DNA from: Pleurodeles waltl
Taxonomy: Eukaryota > Chordata > Amphibia > Caudata > Salamandridae
Direction: 5' to 3'
Length of the DNA stretch: 64,000 nucleotides
NCBI RefSeq assembly: GCF_031143425.1
Contig: NC_090451.1
Location: 666,624,508-666,688,507, forward strand
The stretch's first letter is position 1. Every line of letters starts with the position of its first letter. Shown here piece after piece: positions 46,818-58,828 of the stretch. The position numbers and the translations under genes are program-made. The notes beneath the pieces are model-generated. The model had not been told where the DNA came from and searched no databases. It saw only the letters and a list, made by a program, of their open reading frames with translations.

Positions 46818-47736
46818 TATGTCACTATTTAACTTGGTGTGAATAGCATTGTCTTTATCCATTGCTTAAAACGTGCAAATCTAGAGTGTTGCTGGTGTTG
46901 CAGAGTGCTCCTTACTAGAGCTGCTCTCCACTTAAACTTGGGAACTACCCAGAGTTCTCTATTTTCTTTTTTGCATAATTTATGCGTCACTCTAACCCTG
47001 AAAGGGATTTGTTTTGACTTATACTGGGTGCTCCCTTGTGTCTGGACAAAGCTAAGTCTCTCTGATGAGTTCTAAGGAGAGCAAAACATGTGTCGGGGGC
47101 TGCTTTTGTTCTTTCTGGTTTGGCTTGGACAGTATTTTACCAGGCGAAAGCTGTAATACTGTGCCTGGAGTGGTAAATGGCTTTTACCATTTGACAGCTC
47201 AGCAAGGTTGACACTGTCAAACCTATACTTAAAGATTTTGCTGTATAAATGGCAAAAGAGTTTGTCACTATCTAGCTTGCCGTGGATAGCACTGTACTGA
47301 TCCAATGCTTAAAAACTTTGCTAGATAAACAGTCATTTGAGGTGAGCAAATCTAGAGTGTCGCTGGTGTTGCAGAATGCTCCTTACTAGAGCTGCTCTCC
47401 ACTTAAACTTGAGAACTACCCAGAGTTCTCTAGTCTCTTTTTTGCATAATTTATGCGTCACTCTAACCCTGAAAGGGATTTGCTTTGACTTATACTGGGT
47501 GCTCCCTTGTGTTTGGACAAAGTTAAGCTTCTCTGAAAAGTTCTAATGAGAGCAAAACACATGCCAGGGTTTGCTTCTACTCACTCCAGGTTGGCTTGGA
47601 TGGTATTTTACCAGTCCAAAGCTCTAATCCTGTGCCTGGAATGGTAAATGGTTTTTGCTAGTTTACAGCTCGGCTAGGTTGACACTGTGTCAAACCTATA
47701 CTTAAAGACTTTGCTGTATAAATGGGAAAAGACTTT
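46818..47736 (+). repeat. Hammerhead satellite array, segment 4
   Basis: Two monomers (landmarks 46977 and 47448), the first shortened near 46870. It has the same variant pattern as 48659-49545, showing block duplication. Cores are degraded. Confidence 0.9.
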
Positions 47737-48177
47737 GGCCCATATTTATACTTTTTGACGCTAAACTGCGCTAACGCAGTTTAGCGTCAAAAAAATTTGA
47801 GCCGTCTAACGCCATTCTGAAGCGCCTTGCGGGCGCCGTATTTATGGAATGGCGTTAGACGGCGCAATCAGACCGGCGCTGCCTGGTGTGCGTGGAAAAA
47901 AAACACGTAGACCAGGCAGCGCCGGCGTTGGGAAAAAATGACGTTAGGGCGTCATAAAATGGCGCAAGTCAGGTTGACGCTAAAAAATCGTCTTAACCCG
48001 ATTTGCGCCATTTTTTCGACGCCCAGACGCCATTTCATGACTCCTGTCTTAATAAAGACAGGAGTCATGCCCCCTTGCCCAATGGCCATGCCCAGGGGAC
48101 TTATGTCCCCTGGGCATGGTCAATGGGCATAGTGGCATGTAGGGGGGCACAAACAAGGCCCCCCTATGCCACAAAAA

Positions 48178-48208
<31 letters not shown>

Positions 48209-48658
48209 GAACTTACCTGTACTTCACTGGGATGGGTCCCTCCATCCTTGGGTGTCCTCCTGGGGTGGGCAGGGGTGGCAGGGGGGGTCCCTGGGGGCAG
48301 GGGAGGGCACCTGTGGGCTCATTCTGAGCCCACAGGTCCCTTAACGCCTACCCTGACCCAGGCGTTAAATTCAGGCGCAAATGCGGGTTTTTTTGACCCG
48401 CCACCTCCCGGGCGTGATTTTTGCCCGGGAGTATAAATACGACGCATTTGCGTTGCCGTAATTTTTTTAGACGGGAACGCCTTCCTTGCATCTCATTAAC
48501 GCAAGGAAGGCGTTCACGCTAAAAAATGACGCTCTTTCTTCATACTTTGGCGCTAGACGCGTCTAACGCCAAAGTATAAATATGGCGTTAGTTTTGCGCC
48601 GAATTTGCGTCTAAAAAAACGACGCTAATTCGGCGCAAACGGAGTATAAATACGGGCC
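47737..48658 (-). mobile_element. Hairpin-string element, copy C (inverted)
   Basis: Reverse orientation relative to A and B but at the same TTT of the monomer, with TTT on both sides. Donor pair on the minus strand at 48201-48219, next to a long A run (about 48173-48196). Confidence 0.88.
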
Positions 48659-49545
48659 TTTGTCACTATCTAACTTGGTGTGGATAGCACTGTCTTTATC
48701 CAATGCTTAAAACGTGCAAATCTAGAGTGTCGCTGGTGTTGCAGAGTGCTCCTTACTAGAGCTGCTCTCCACTTAAACTTGGGAACTACCCAGAGTTCTC
48801 TATTTTCTTTTTTGCATAATTTATGTGTCACTCTAACCCTGAAAGGGATTTGTTTTGACTTATACTGGGTGCTCCCTTGTGTCTGGACAAAGCTAAGTCT
48901 CTCTGATGAGCTCTAATGAGAGCAAAACATGTGTCAGGGGCTGCTTTTTGCTCTTTACGGTTTGGCTTGGACAGTATTTTACCAGTTGAAAGCTGTAATA
49001 CTGTGCCTGGAATGGTAAATGGCATTTACCATTTGACAGCTCAGCAAGGTTGACACTATCAAACCTATACTTAAAGATTTTGCTGTATAAATGGCAAAAG
49101 AGTTTGTCACTATCTAGCTTGGCGTGGATAGCACTGTACTGATCCAATGCTTAAAAACTTTGCTAGAAAAACAGTCATTTGAGGTGAGCAAATCTAGAGT
49201 GTCGCTGGTGTTGCAGAATGCTCCTTACTAGAGCTGCTCTCCACTTAAACTTGAGAACTACCCAGAGTTCTCTATTCTCTTTTTTGCATAATTTATGCGT
49301 CACTCTAACCATGAAAGGGATTTGCTTTGACTTATACTAGGTGCTCCCTTGTGTTTGGACAAAGTTAAGCTTCTCTGAAAAGCTCTAATGAGAGCAAAAC
49401 ACATGCCAGGGGTTGCTTCTACTCACTCCAGGTTGGCATTTTACCAGTCCAAAGCTCTAATACTGTGCCTGGAGTGGTAAATGGCTTTTGCTAGTTCACA
49501 GCTCGGCTAGGTTGACACTGTGTCAAACCTATGCTTAAAGACTTT
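48659..49545 (+). repeat. Hammerhead satellite array, segment 5
   Basis: Two monomers (landmarks 48818 and 49290). The second is cut short at CTTAAAGACTTT, so the GCTGTATAAATGG piece before the next element is missing. Cores have GCAAAAC and are predicted inactive. Confidence 0.9.
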
Positions 49546-50467
49546 GGGGCATATTTATACTCCGTTTGTGCCGAATTTGTGTTGTTTTTTTCGACGCAAA
49601 TTCGGCGCAAAACTAATGCCATATTTATACTTTGGCATTAGACGCGTCTAGCGCCAAAGTATGAGGAATGAGCGTAATTTTTTTGCGTGAATGCCTTCCT
49701 TGCGTTAATGAGATGCAAGGTAGGCGTTCCCGTCTAGAAAAATGACTGCGACGCAAATGCGTCGTATTTATACTACCGGGCAAAAATCACGCACGGGAGT
49801 GGGCGGGGCAAAAAAACCCGCATTTGCGTCTCTTTTTAACGCCTGGGTCAGGGCAGGCGTTAAGGGACCTGTGGGCTCAAAATGAGCCCACAGCTGCCCT
49901 CCCATGCCCCCAGGGACCCCCCCTGCCACCCTTGCCCACCCCAGGAGGACACCCAAGGATGGAGGGACCCATCCCAGGGACATTCAGGTAAGTTCAGGTA
50001 AGTATAATTTTATTATTTTTTTATATTTTTTTGGCATAGGGGGGCCTGATTTGTGCCCCCCTACATGCCACAATGCCCAATGACCATGCCCAGGGGACAT
50101 AAGTCCCCTGGGCATGGCCATTGGGCAAGGGGGAATGACTCCTGTCTTTACTAAGACAGGAGTCATGTAAATGGCGTCTGGGCGTCGTTAAAAATGGCGC
50201 AAATCGGGTTGAGGCGATTTTTTTGCCTCAACCTGACTTGCCCCATTTTGAGAAGCCCTAACGCCATTTTCCCCAACGCCGGCGCTGCCTGGTGTACGTG
50301 TTTTTTTTCCACGCACACCAGGCAGCGCCGGTCTGCTAGCGCCGGCTAACGCCATTCAATAAATACGGCGCCCGCATGGCGCTTCAGAATGGCGTTAGCC
50401 GGCGCTAAACTTTTTGACGCTAAACTGCGTTAGCGCAGTTTAGCGTCAAAAAGTTTAAATCCGGGCC
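49546..50467 (+). mobile_element. Hairpin-string element, copy D
   Basis: Same family and orientation as A. TTT is on both sides. The left flank is the first GACTTT of the monomer and the right flank follows the second (TTTGTCAC), so about 27 bp of satellite is missing. Donor pair at 49985-50003. Confidence 0.88.
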
Positions 50468-50486
50468 TTTGTCACTATCTAACTTG
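50468..50486 (+). repeat. Satellite fragment between two elements
   Basis: Nineteen bases, TTTGTCACTATCTAACTTG, between copies D and E. It shows that E inserted into the monomer at AACTTGGTG. Confidence 0.85.
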
Positions 50487-51410
50487 GGGGCATATTTATA
50501 CTCCGTTTGCGCCGAATTTGCGTCGTTTTTTTCGACGCAAATTCGGCGCAAAACTAACGCCATATTTATACTTTGGCGTTAGACGCGTCTAGCGCCAAAG
50601 TATGAGGAATGAGCGTCATTTTTTTGCGTGAACGCCTTCCTTGCGTTAATGAGATGCAAGGTAGGCGTTCCCGTCTAGAAAAATGACTGCGACGCAAATG
50701 CGTCGTATTTATACTCCCGGGCAAAAATCACGCCCGGGAGTGGGCGGGGCAAAAAACCCTGCATTTGCGCCTCTTTTTAACGCCTGGGTCAGGGCAGGCG
50801 TTAAGGGACCTGTGGGCTCAGAATGAGCCCACAGCTGCCCTTCCCTTGACCCCAGGGACCCCCCCTGCCACCCTTGCCCACCCCAGGAGGACACCCAAGG
50901 ATGGAGGGACCCATCCCAGGGACATTCAGGTAAGTTCAGGTAAGTATATATATATATTTTTGTATATTTTTTTTTGGCATAGGGGGGCCTGATTTGTGCC
51001 CCCCTACATGCCACAATGCCCAATGACCATGCCCAGGGGACATAAGTCCCCTGGGCATGGCCATTGGGCAAGGGGGCATGACTCCTGTCTTTACTAAGAC
51101 AGGAGTCATGTAAATGGCGTCTGGGCGTCGTTAAAAAGGGCGCAAATCGGGTTGAGGCGATTTTTTTGCCTCAACCTGACTTGCCCCATTTTAAGACGCC
51201 CTAACGCCATTTTCCCCAACGCCGGCGCTGCCTGGTGTACGTGGTTTTTTTCCACGCACACCAGGCAGCGCCGGTCTGCTAGCGCCGGCTAACGCCATTC
51301 AATAAATACGGCGCCCGCATGGCGCTTCAGTATGGCGTTAGCCGGCGCTAAACTTTTTGACGCTAAACTGCGTTAGCGCAGTTTAGCGTCAAAAAGTTTA
51401 AATACGGGCC
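50487..51410 (+). mobile_element. Hairpin-string element, copy E
   Basis: Same family. TTG is duplicated at AACTTG|...|TTGGTGTGG, a clean 3-bp target duplication at a site different from the others. Donor pair at 50927-50945. Confidence 0.9.
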
Positions 51411-52393
51411 TTGGTGTGGATAGCACTGTCTTTATCCAATGCTTAAAATGTTTGTTAGATAAACAGACCTTTGAGGTGAGCAAGTCTAGAGTGTCGCTGG
51501 TGTTGCAGAGTGCTCCTTACTAGAGCTGCTCTCCACTTAAGCTTGGGAACTACCCAGAGTTCTCCATTTTCTTTTTTGCATAATTTATGCGTCACTCTAA
51601 TCCTGAAAGGGATTTGTTTTGACTTATACTGGGTGCTCCCTTGTGTCTGGACAAAGCTAAGTCTCTCTGATGAGCTCTAATGAGAGCAAAACATGTGTCA
51701 GGGGGTGCCTTTTGCTCATTCTGGTTTGGCTTGGACAGTATTTTACCAGTCCAAAGCTGTAATACTGTGCCTGGAGTGGTAAATGGCTTTTACCATTTGA
51801 CAGCTCGGCAAGGTTGACACTGTGTCAAACCTATACTTAAAGATTTTGCTGTATAAATGGCAAAAGAGTTTGTCACTATCTAGCTTGGCGTGGATAGCAC
51901 TGTACTGATCCACTGCTTAAAAGCTTTGCTAGATAAACAGTCATTTGAGGTGAGCAAATCTAGAGTGTCGCTGGTGTTGCAGAGTGCTCCTTACTAGAGC
52001 TGCTCTCCACCTAAACGTGGGAACTACCCAGAGTTCTCCATTTTCTTTTTTGAATAATTTATGCATCACTCTAACTCTGAAAGGGATTTGTTTTGACTTA
52101 TACTGGGTGCTTCCTTGTGTCTGGACAAAGCTAAGCTTCTCTGATGAGCTCTAATGAGAGTGAAACACGTCAGTGGCTGTTTTTGCTCATTCCAGGTTGG
52201 TTTGGAGGGTATTTTACCCATCCAAAGATGTAATACTGTACCTAGAGTGGTTAATTACTTTTGCCATTTTACAGCTCGGTAAGGTTGACACTGTGTCAAA
52301 CCTATGCTTAAAGACTTTGTCACTATCTAGCTCGGCGTGGATAGCACTGTGCTGATCCAATGCTTAAAAACTTTGCTAGATAAACAGACATTT
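51411..52393 (+). repeat. Hammerhead satellite array, segment 6
   Basis: Two monomers (landmarks 51582 and 52056) nearly identical to 40190-41013, including rare variants such as ACTTAAGCTTGGG, CCACTGCTTAAAAGC and GTACCTAGAGTGG. It is a displaced duplicate, 11306 bp downstream. Confidence 0.92.
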
Positions 52394-53311
52394 GGGCCCA
52401 TATTTATACTTTTTGACGCAGAACTGCGCTAACGCAGTTTTGCGTCAAAAAAATTAGCGCCGGCTAACGCCATTCTGAAGCACCATGCGGGCGCCGTATT
52501 TATTGAATGACGTTAGCCGGCGTTAGCCGCCGGCGCCGTCTGGTGTGCGTTAAAAAAAACAACGTACACCAGGCAGCCCTGGCGTAGGGGGAAAATGGAG
52601 TATGGGCGTCCAAAAATGGTGCAAGTCAGGCTGAGGGAAAAAAATCGCCTCAACCCGATTTGCGCCATATTTTTTTCACTCCCAACCCCTATAGAAATGA
52701 CTCCTGTCTTAGCAAAGACAGGAGTCATGCCCCCTTGCCCAATGGCCATGCCCAGGGGACTTCTGTCCCCTGGGCATGGTCATTGGGCATAGTGGCATGT
52801 AGGGGGGCACAAATCAGGCCCCCCTATGCCACAATTTATTTTTAAAAAAAATACTTACCTGAACTTACCTTAATGTCCCTGGGGTGGGTCCCTCCATCCT
52901 TGGGTGTCCTCCTGGGGTGGGCAAGGGTGGCAGGGGGTGTCCCTGGGGGCAGGGGAGGGCACCTCTGGGCTCATCCTGAGCCCACAGGTCCCTTAACCTG
53001 CCTGCCCTGACCCAGGCGTTAAAATCCGGCGCTAATGCAGGTTTTTTAGACCCGCCCACTCCCGGGCGTCATTTTTGCCCGGGAGTATAAATACGACGCA
53101 TATGCATCGGAGTAATTTTTTAAGACGGGAACGCCTACCTTGCATATCATTAACGCAAGGAAGGTGTTCAAGCAAAAAAATGACGCTAACTCCATGAACT
53201 TTGGCGCTAGACGCGTCTAACGCCAAAGTATAAATATGGAGTTAGTTTTGCGCCGAATTTGCGTCGAAAAAAACGACGCAAATTCGGCGCAAACGGAGTA
53301 TAAATATGCCC
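52394..53311 (-). mobile_element. Hairpin-string element, copy F (inverted)
   Basis: Inserted at ACATTT|GAGGTG of the monomer. The right flank reads CTTGAGG, consistent with a TTT duplication carrying one change. Donors on the minus strand at about 52853-52870, the second weakened to AAGGTAAGT. Confidence 0.85.
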
Positions 53312-53738
53312 CTTGAGGTGAGCACATCCAGAGTGACGGTAGTGTTGCAGAGTGCTCCTTACTAGAGATGCTCTCCACCTAAACTTGGGAACTACCCAGA
53401 GTTCTCTATTCTCTTTTTTGCATAATTTATGCAGCACTCTAAACCTGAAAGGGATTTGTTTTGACTTATTCTGGGTGCTCCTTTGTGTCTAGATAAATGA
53501 AAGGGATTTGTTTTGACTTATACTGGGTGCTCCTTTGTGTCTAGATAAAGCTAAGCCGCTCTGATGAGCTCTAATGAGAATGAAACGTGTCAAGGGCTGC
53601 TTTTGCTTATTCTAGGGTGACTTGGACAGTATTTTACCTGTCCAAAACTATAATACTGTGCCTGGCGTGGTAAAAGGTTTTTGCCATTTTACAGCTTGGC
53701 AAGGTTGACACTGTGTCAAACCTATGCTTAAAGACTTT
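53312..53738 (+). repeat. Hammerhead satellite array, segment 7
   Basis: One monomer with a ~40-bp local duplication of GAAAGGGATTTGTTTTGACT (53448 and 53499). The hammerhead is degraded (GAATGAAAC, shortened helix III). Confidence 0.85.
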
Positions 53739-54662
53739 GGGGCATATTTATACTCTGTTTGTGCCGGAATTGCGTCGTTTTTTTTTACGCAATTTCGACG
53801 CAAAACTAACTCCATATTTATACTTTGGCGTTAGACGCGTCTAGCGCCAAAGTCCATGGAGTTTGCGTCATTTTTTAGCGTGGACACCTACTTTGCGTTA
53901 ATGAGATGCAAGGTAGGCGTTCACGTCTAAAAAATCGACTCCGAGGCACGTGCGTCGGATTTATACTCCCGGGCAAAATTCACGCCCGGGAGTGGGCGGG
54001 TCAAAAAAAATGACGTACGCCCGCTTTTGCGCCGTTTTTTAGCGCCTGCAAAAGGCAGTCGTTAAGGGACCTGTGGGCTCTGAAGGAGCCCAGAGGTGCC
54101 CTCCCATGCCCCCAGGGACACCCCCTGTCACCCTTGCCCACCCCAGGAGGACACCCAAGGCTGGAGGGACCCATCCCAGGGACATTAAGGTAAGTTCAGG
54201 TAAGTGTATTTTTTTTTTTTTTTTTGGTGGCATAGGGGGGCCTGATTTGTGCCCCCCTACATGCCACTATGCCCAATGACCATGCCCAGGGGACAGAAGT
54301 CCCCTGGGCATGGCCATTGGGCAAGGGGGCATGACTCCTGTCTTTGCTAAGACAGGAGTCATTTCTATGGGGGTTGGGAGTGAAAAAAAATGGCGCAAAT
54401 CGGGTTGAGGCGAAAAAATTGCCTCAACCTGACTTGCCCCATTTCTTGATGCCCAAGCCCCATATCCCCCTACGCCGGCGCTGCCTGGTGTACGTCGTTT
54501 TTTTCCACGCACACCAGGCAGCGCCAGCGGCTAACGCCGGCTAACGTAATTGATTAAATACGGCGCCCGCATGGTGCTTCAGAATGGCGTTAGCCGGCGC
54601 TAATTTTTTTGACGCAAAACTGCGTTAGCGCAGTTTTGCGTCAAAAAGTATAAATATGGGCC
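53739..54662 (+). mobile_element. Hairpin-string element, copy G
   Basis: Begins GGGGCATATTTATACTCTG. It was inserted at the first GACTTT of the monomer. Its right TTT (54663-54665) directly starts copy H. It belongs to a subgroup with diverged internal hairpins. Donors at 54187-54205, the first AAGGTAAGT. Confidence 0.88.
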
Positions 54663-54665
54663 TTT

Positions 54666-55586
54666 GGGGCATATTTATACTCTGTTTGCGCCGGAATTGC
54701 ATAGTTTTTTTTGACGCAATTCCGACGCAAAACTAACTCCATATTTATACTTTGGCGTTAGACGCGTCTAGCGCCAAAGTCCATGGAGTCTGCGTCATTT
54801 TTTAGCGTGGACACCTACTTTGCGTTAATGATATGCAAGGTAGGCGTTCCCCTCTAAAAAATTGACTCCGAGGCATGTGCGCCGTATTTACACTCCCGGG
54901 CAAAATTCACGCCCGGGAGTGGGCGGGTCAAAAAAAATGACGTCCGGCCGCTTTTGCGCCGTTTTTTAGCGCCTGGACAAGGCAGGCGTTAAGGGACCTG
55001 TGGGCTCGGAAGGAGCCCAGAGGTGCCCTCCCATGCCCCCAGGGACACCCCCTGTCACCCTTGCCCACCCCAGGAGGACACCCAAGGCTGGAGGGACCCA
55101 TCCCAGGGACATTAAGGTAAGGTCCGGTAAGTATTTTTTTTAATTTTTTTTGTGGCATGGGGGGCCTGATTTGTGGCCCCCTACATGCCGCTATGCCCTA
55201 TGACCATGCTCAGGGGACAGAAGTCCCCTGGGCATGGCCATTGGGCAAGGGGGCATGACTCCTGTCTTTGCTAAGACAGGAGTCATTTCTATGGGGGTTG
55301 GGAGTCGAAAAAAATGGCGCAAATCGGGTTGAGGCGAAAAATTTACCTCAGCCTGACTTGCCCCATTTTTTGGCGCCCAAGCTCCATATCCCCCTACGCC
55401 AGCGCTGCCTGGTATACATCGTTTTTTTCTACGCACACCAGGCAGCGCCGGCGGCTAACGCCGGCTAACGTCATTGATAAAATACGGCGCCCGCATGGCG
55501 CTTCAGAATGGCGTTAGCCGGCGCTCATTTTTTTGACGCAAAACTGCGTTAGCGCTGTTTTGCGTCAAAAAGTATAAATATGGCCC
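54666..55586 (+). mobile_element. Hairpin-string element, copy H
   Basis: Abuts copy G with only TTT between, and is followed by TTT and another element. It is the same subgroup as G. The donor pair is decayed (AAGGTAAGGTCCGGTAAGT). Confidence 0.87.
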
Positions 55587-55811
55587 TTTGGGCCTTATTT
55601 ATACTTTTTGGTGCAAAACTGCACTAAGGCAGTTTTGCCCCAAAAAGTTTTGCACCGGCTTGCACCATTTTTTAGCACCATCTGGGCACCATATTTATGG
55701 AATGGTGCAAGCCGGTGCAAAGGGTAGGCTAGCTTTAAAAAAAATGACGTTAGGCAGTTTTGAGTCAAAATAAATGATTCTGACCAGATTAGCATCATTT
55801 TTTGACGCTAA

Positions 55812-57561
55812 GGGGCATATTTATACTCTGTTTGCACTGAATTAGCGTAATTTTTTTTTAACTCTAATTCAGTGCAAAACTAACTCCATATTTATACTTT
55901 GGTGCTAGACCCGTCTAGCACCAAGGGCCGTATTTATACTTTTTGACGCAAAACTGCGCTAACGCAGTTTTGCGTCAAAAAAATTAGCGCCGGCTAACGC
56001 CATTCTGAAGCGCCATGCGGGCGCCGTATTTATTGAATGGCGTTAGCCGGCGCTAGCAGACCGGCGCTGCCTGGTGTGCGTGGAAAAAAACCACGTACAC
56101 CAGACAGCGCCGGCGTAGGGGGAAAATGGCGTATGGGCGTCTTAAAATGGGGCAAGTCAGGTTGCGTCGAAAAAATCGTCGTAACCCGACTTGCGCCATT
56201 TTTTTTCGACGCCCATCCCCCATCAACATGACTCCTATCATTGTAAAGATAGGAGTCATGCCCCCTTGCCCAATGGCCATGCCCAGGGGACTTATGTCCC
56301 CTGGGCATGGTCATTGGGCATAGTGGCATGTAGGGGGGCACAAATCAGGCCCCCCTATGCCACAAAAAATAAAAAATAAAATACTTACCTGAACTTACCT
56401 TAATGTCCATGGGATGGGTCCCTCCGTCCTTGGGTGTCCTCCTGGGGTGGGCAAGGGTGGCAGGGGGGGTCCCTGGGGGCAGGGGAGGGCACTCTGGGCT
56501 CATTTTGAGCCCACTTGTCCCTTAACGCCATCCCTGACCCAGGCGTTAAAAAGCGGCGCAAATGCGCCGTTTTTGGCCACGCCCACTCCCGGGCGTCTCT
56601 TTTGCCCGGGAGTATAAATACCACGTAAAGGCCTGGGAGTCATTTTTTAAGACGGGAACGCCTCCCTTGCATATCATTAACGCAAGGAAGGGGTTCACGC
56701 TAAAAAATGACGCACACTCCGGGCACTTTGGCGCCCGAAGCGTCTAACGCCAGAGTATAAATATGGCGTTAGTTGGCGTTAGTTCTGCGTCGAATTTGCG
56801 TCGAAAAAAACGACGCAAATTCGGCGCAACCAGAGTATAAATATGGCCCCAAATTTATGGAGTTAAAGTCATTTTTTGGAAGTGGAAACCTACCTTGCGT
56901 TAATGAGATGCAAGGTAGGCATTCCCGTGCAACAAAATGACTCTATGGCCTTAACACCATATTTATACTCCCATGTAAAAATGGTGCAAGGGAGGGAGGA
57001 GGGGTCAAAAAATGGGGCAAAGCTTGCTTTGCCCCATTTTTTAAGTCCAGGGTCAGGGCAGGCGTTAGGGGACCTGTGGCCCTATTTCCATGGTGGAACA
57101 CCATGGAATAAGCCCAGAGGTGCCCTCCCTAGGCCCTAGGGACACCCCCACCCACACTAGAGGGACTGCGAGGATGGGGGACCCCATCCCAGGTAAGTAC
57201 AGGTAAGAGCATTTTATTTTTGAAAGTGCCATAGGGGGCTCTGAAATGGGCCCCCATACATGGCACATGGTGCAATGGCCATGTGCCCATAAAATGACGC
57301 TAATCTGGTTAGAGTCATTTTTTTTTTACTCTAACCTGCCTAAAGCCATTTTATGCTGCTAAACCCTCTTCTTCTATACTGCCAGCCCCACCCGACTAAA
57401 GTCATTTTTTAAAACTCTACCCTACCCTTTGCACCGGCTTGCACCACTCCATAAATAAGGTGCCCGGCTGGTGCACAGAAAACCAGTGAAAGCCGGTGCT
57501 AAACTTTTTGGTGCAAAACTGAGTTAGTGCAGTTTTGCAGCAAAAAGTATAAATAAGGGCC
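55812..57561 (+). mobile_element. Second-family hairpin element, split by copy J
   Basis: Starts GGGGCATATTTATACTCTG, ends AAAGTATAAATAAGGGCC. Own sequence is 55812-55924 and 56850-57561. Hairpins include GGGGCAAAGCTTGCTTTGCCCC and TTCCATGGTGGAACACCATGGAA. The donor pair is CAGGTAAGT-A-CAGGTAAGA at 57190-57208, so that feature is shared with the first family. Confidence 0.75.
55925..56849 (-). mobile_element. Hairpin-string element, copy J (inverted, nested)
   Basis: Inserted into the second-family element with CAA duplicated (CACCAA|...|CAAATTTATGG). The empty site CACCAAATTTATGG is visible in the related copy at about 63250. 925 bp long. Donors on the minus strand at 56383-56401. Confidence 0.92.
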
Positions 57562-57912
57562 AATATTTTGTAAGTTTGCGCCACTTTTGCGTCATAAAAT
57601 GACGTTAATGCGGTGCAAAAAAATATGGAGTTAGTTTTGCACCGAATTAGAGTTAAAAAAAATGACACTAATTCGGTGCAAACAGAGTATAAATATGCCG
57701 CAGAGTATAAATATGCCCTTAAATATGGTGTTAAGGCCATAGAGTCATTTTTGCACGGGAACGCCTACCTTGCATCTCATTAAGGCAAAGTAGGTCTCCA
57801 CTTTCAAAAAATGACTTTCACTCCATAAATTTGGTGCTAGAGGGGTCTAGCACCAAAGTATAAATATGGAGTTAGTTTTGCACCGAATTAGAGTTTAAAA
57901 AAATGACACTAA

Positions 57913-58828
57913 GGCCCGTATTTATACTTTTTGACGCTAAACTGCGCTAACGCAGTTTAGCGTAAAAAAAATTAGCGCCGTCTAACGCCATTCTGAAGCG
58001 CCATGCGGGCGCCGTATTTATAGAATGGCGTTAGCCGGCGTTAGCCGACCGGCGCTGCCTGGTGTGCGTGAAAAAAAACCACGTACACCAGGCAGCGCCG
58101 GCGTAGGGGAAAATGGCGTATGGGCGTCTCAAAATGGGGCAAGTCAGGTTGAGGCAAAAAAAATCGCCTTAACCCGATTTGCGCCATTTTTTTACGACGC
58201 CCATCCCCCATTGAAATGACTCCTGTCTTAGCAAAGACAGGAGTCATGCCCCCTTGCCCAATGGCCATGCCCAGGGGACTTCTGTCCCCTGGGCATGGTC
58301 ATTGGGAATAGTGGCATGTAGGGGGGCACAAATCAGGCCCCCCTATGCCACAAAAAAAAATAAAAAAAATACTTACCGGAACTTACCTTAATGTCCCTGG
58401 GATGGGTCCCTCCATCCTTGGGTGTCCTCCTGGGGTGGGCAAGGGTGGCAGGGGGTGTCCCTGGGGGCATGGGAGGGCACCTCTGGGCTCATTCTGAGCC
58501 CACAGGTCCCTTAACGCCTGCCCTGACCCAGGCGTTAAATTCAGGCGCAAATGCGGGGTTTTTTGCCCCGCCCACTCCCGGGCGTCATTTTTGCCCGGGA
58601 GTATAAATACCACGCACATGCCTGGGAGTCATTTTTATAGACGGGAACGCCTACCTTGCATATCATTAACGCAAGGAAGGAGTTCACGCCAAAAAATGAC
58701 GCTAACTCCATGTACTTTGGCGCTAGACGCGTCTAACGCCAAAGTATAAATATGGAGTTAGTTTTGCGTCGAATTTGCGTCGAAAAAAACAACGCAAATT
58801 CGGCGCAAACAGAGTATAAATATGCCCC
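57913..58828 (-). mobile_element. Hairpin-string element, copy M (inverted, nested)
   Basis: TAA is duplicated (CACTAA|...|TAATTCGG), the canonical TWA target of PIF/Harbinger elements. It is nested in second-family sequence. Donor pair on the minus strand at about 58371-58388, one weakened. Confidence 0.92.

Noticed and set aside
41336..47305. Conserved MDQYSAIHxKLDSDKLFCHLYSKIFKYRF frames on the minus strand of the satellite (several copies)
   Set aside because: They recur because monomers are near-identical; the frames break in other monomers, and the strand is opposite to the ribozyme.
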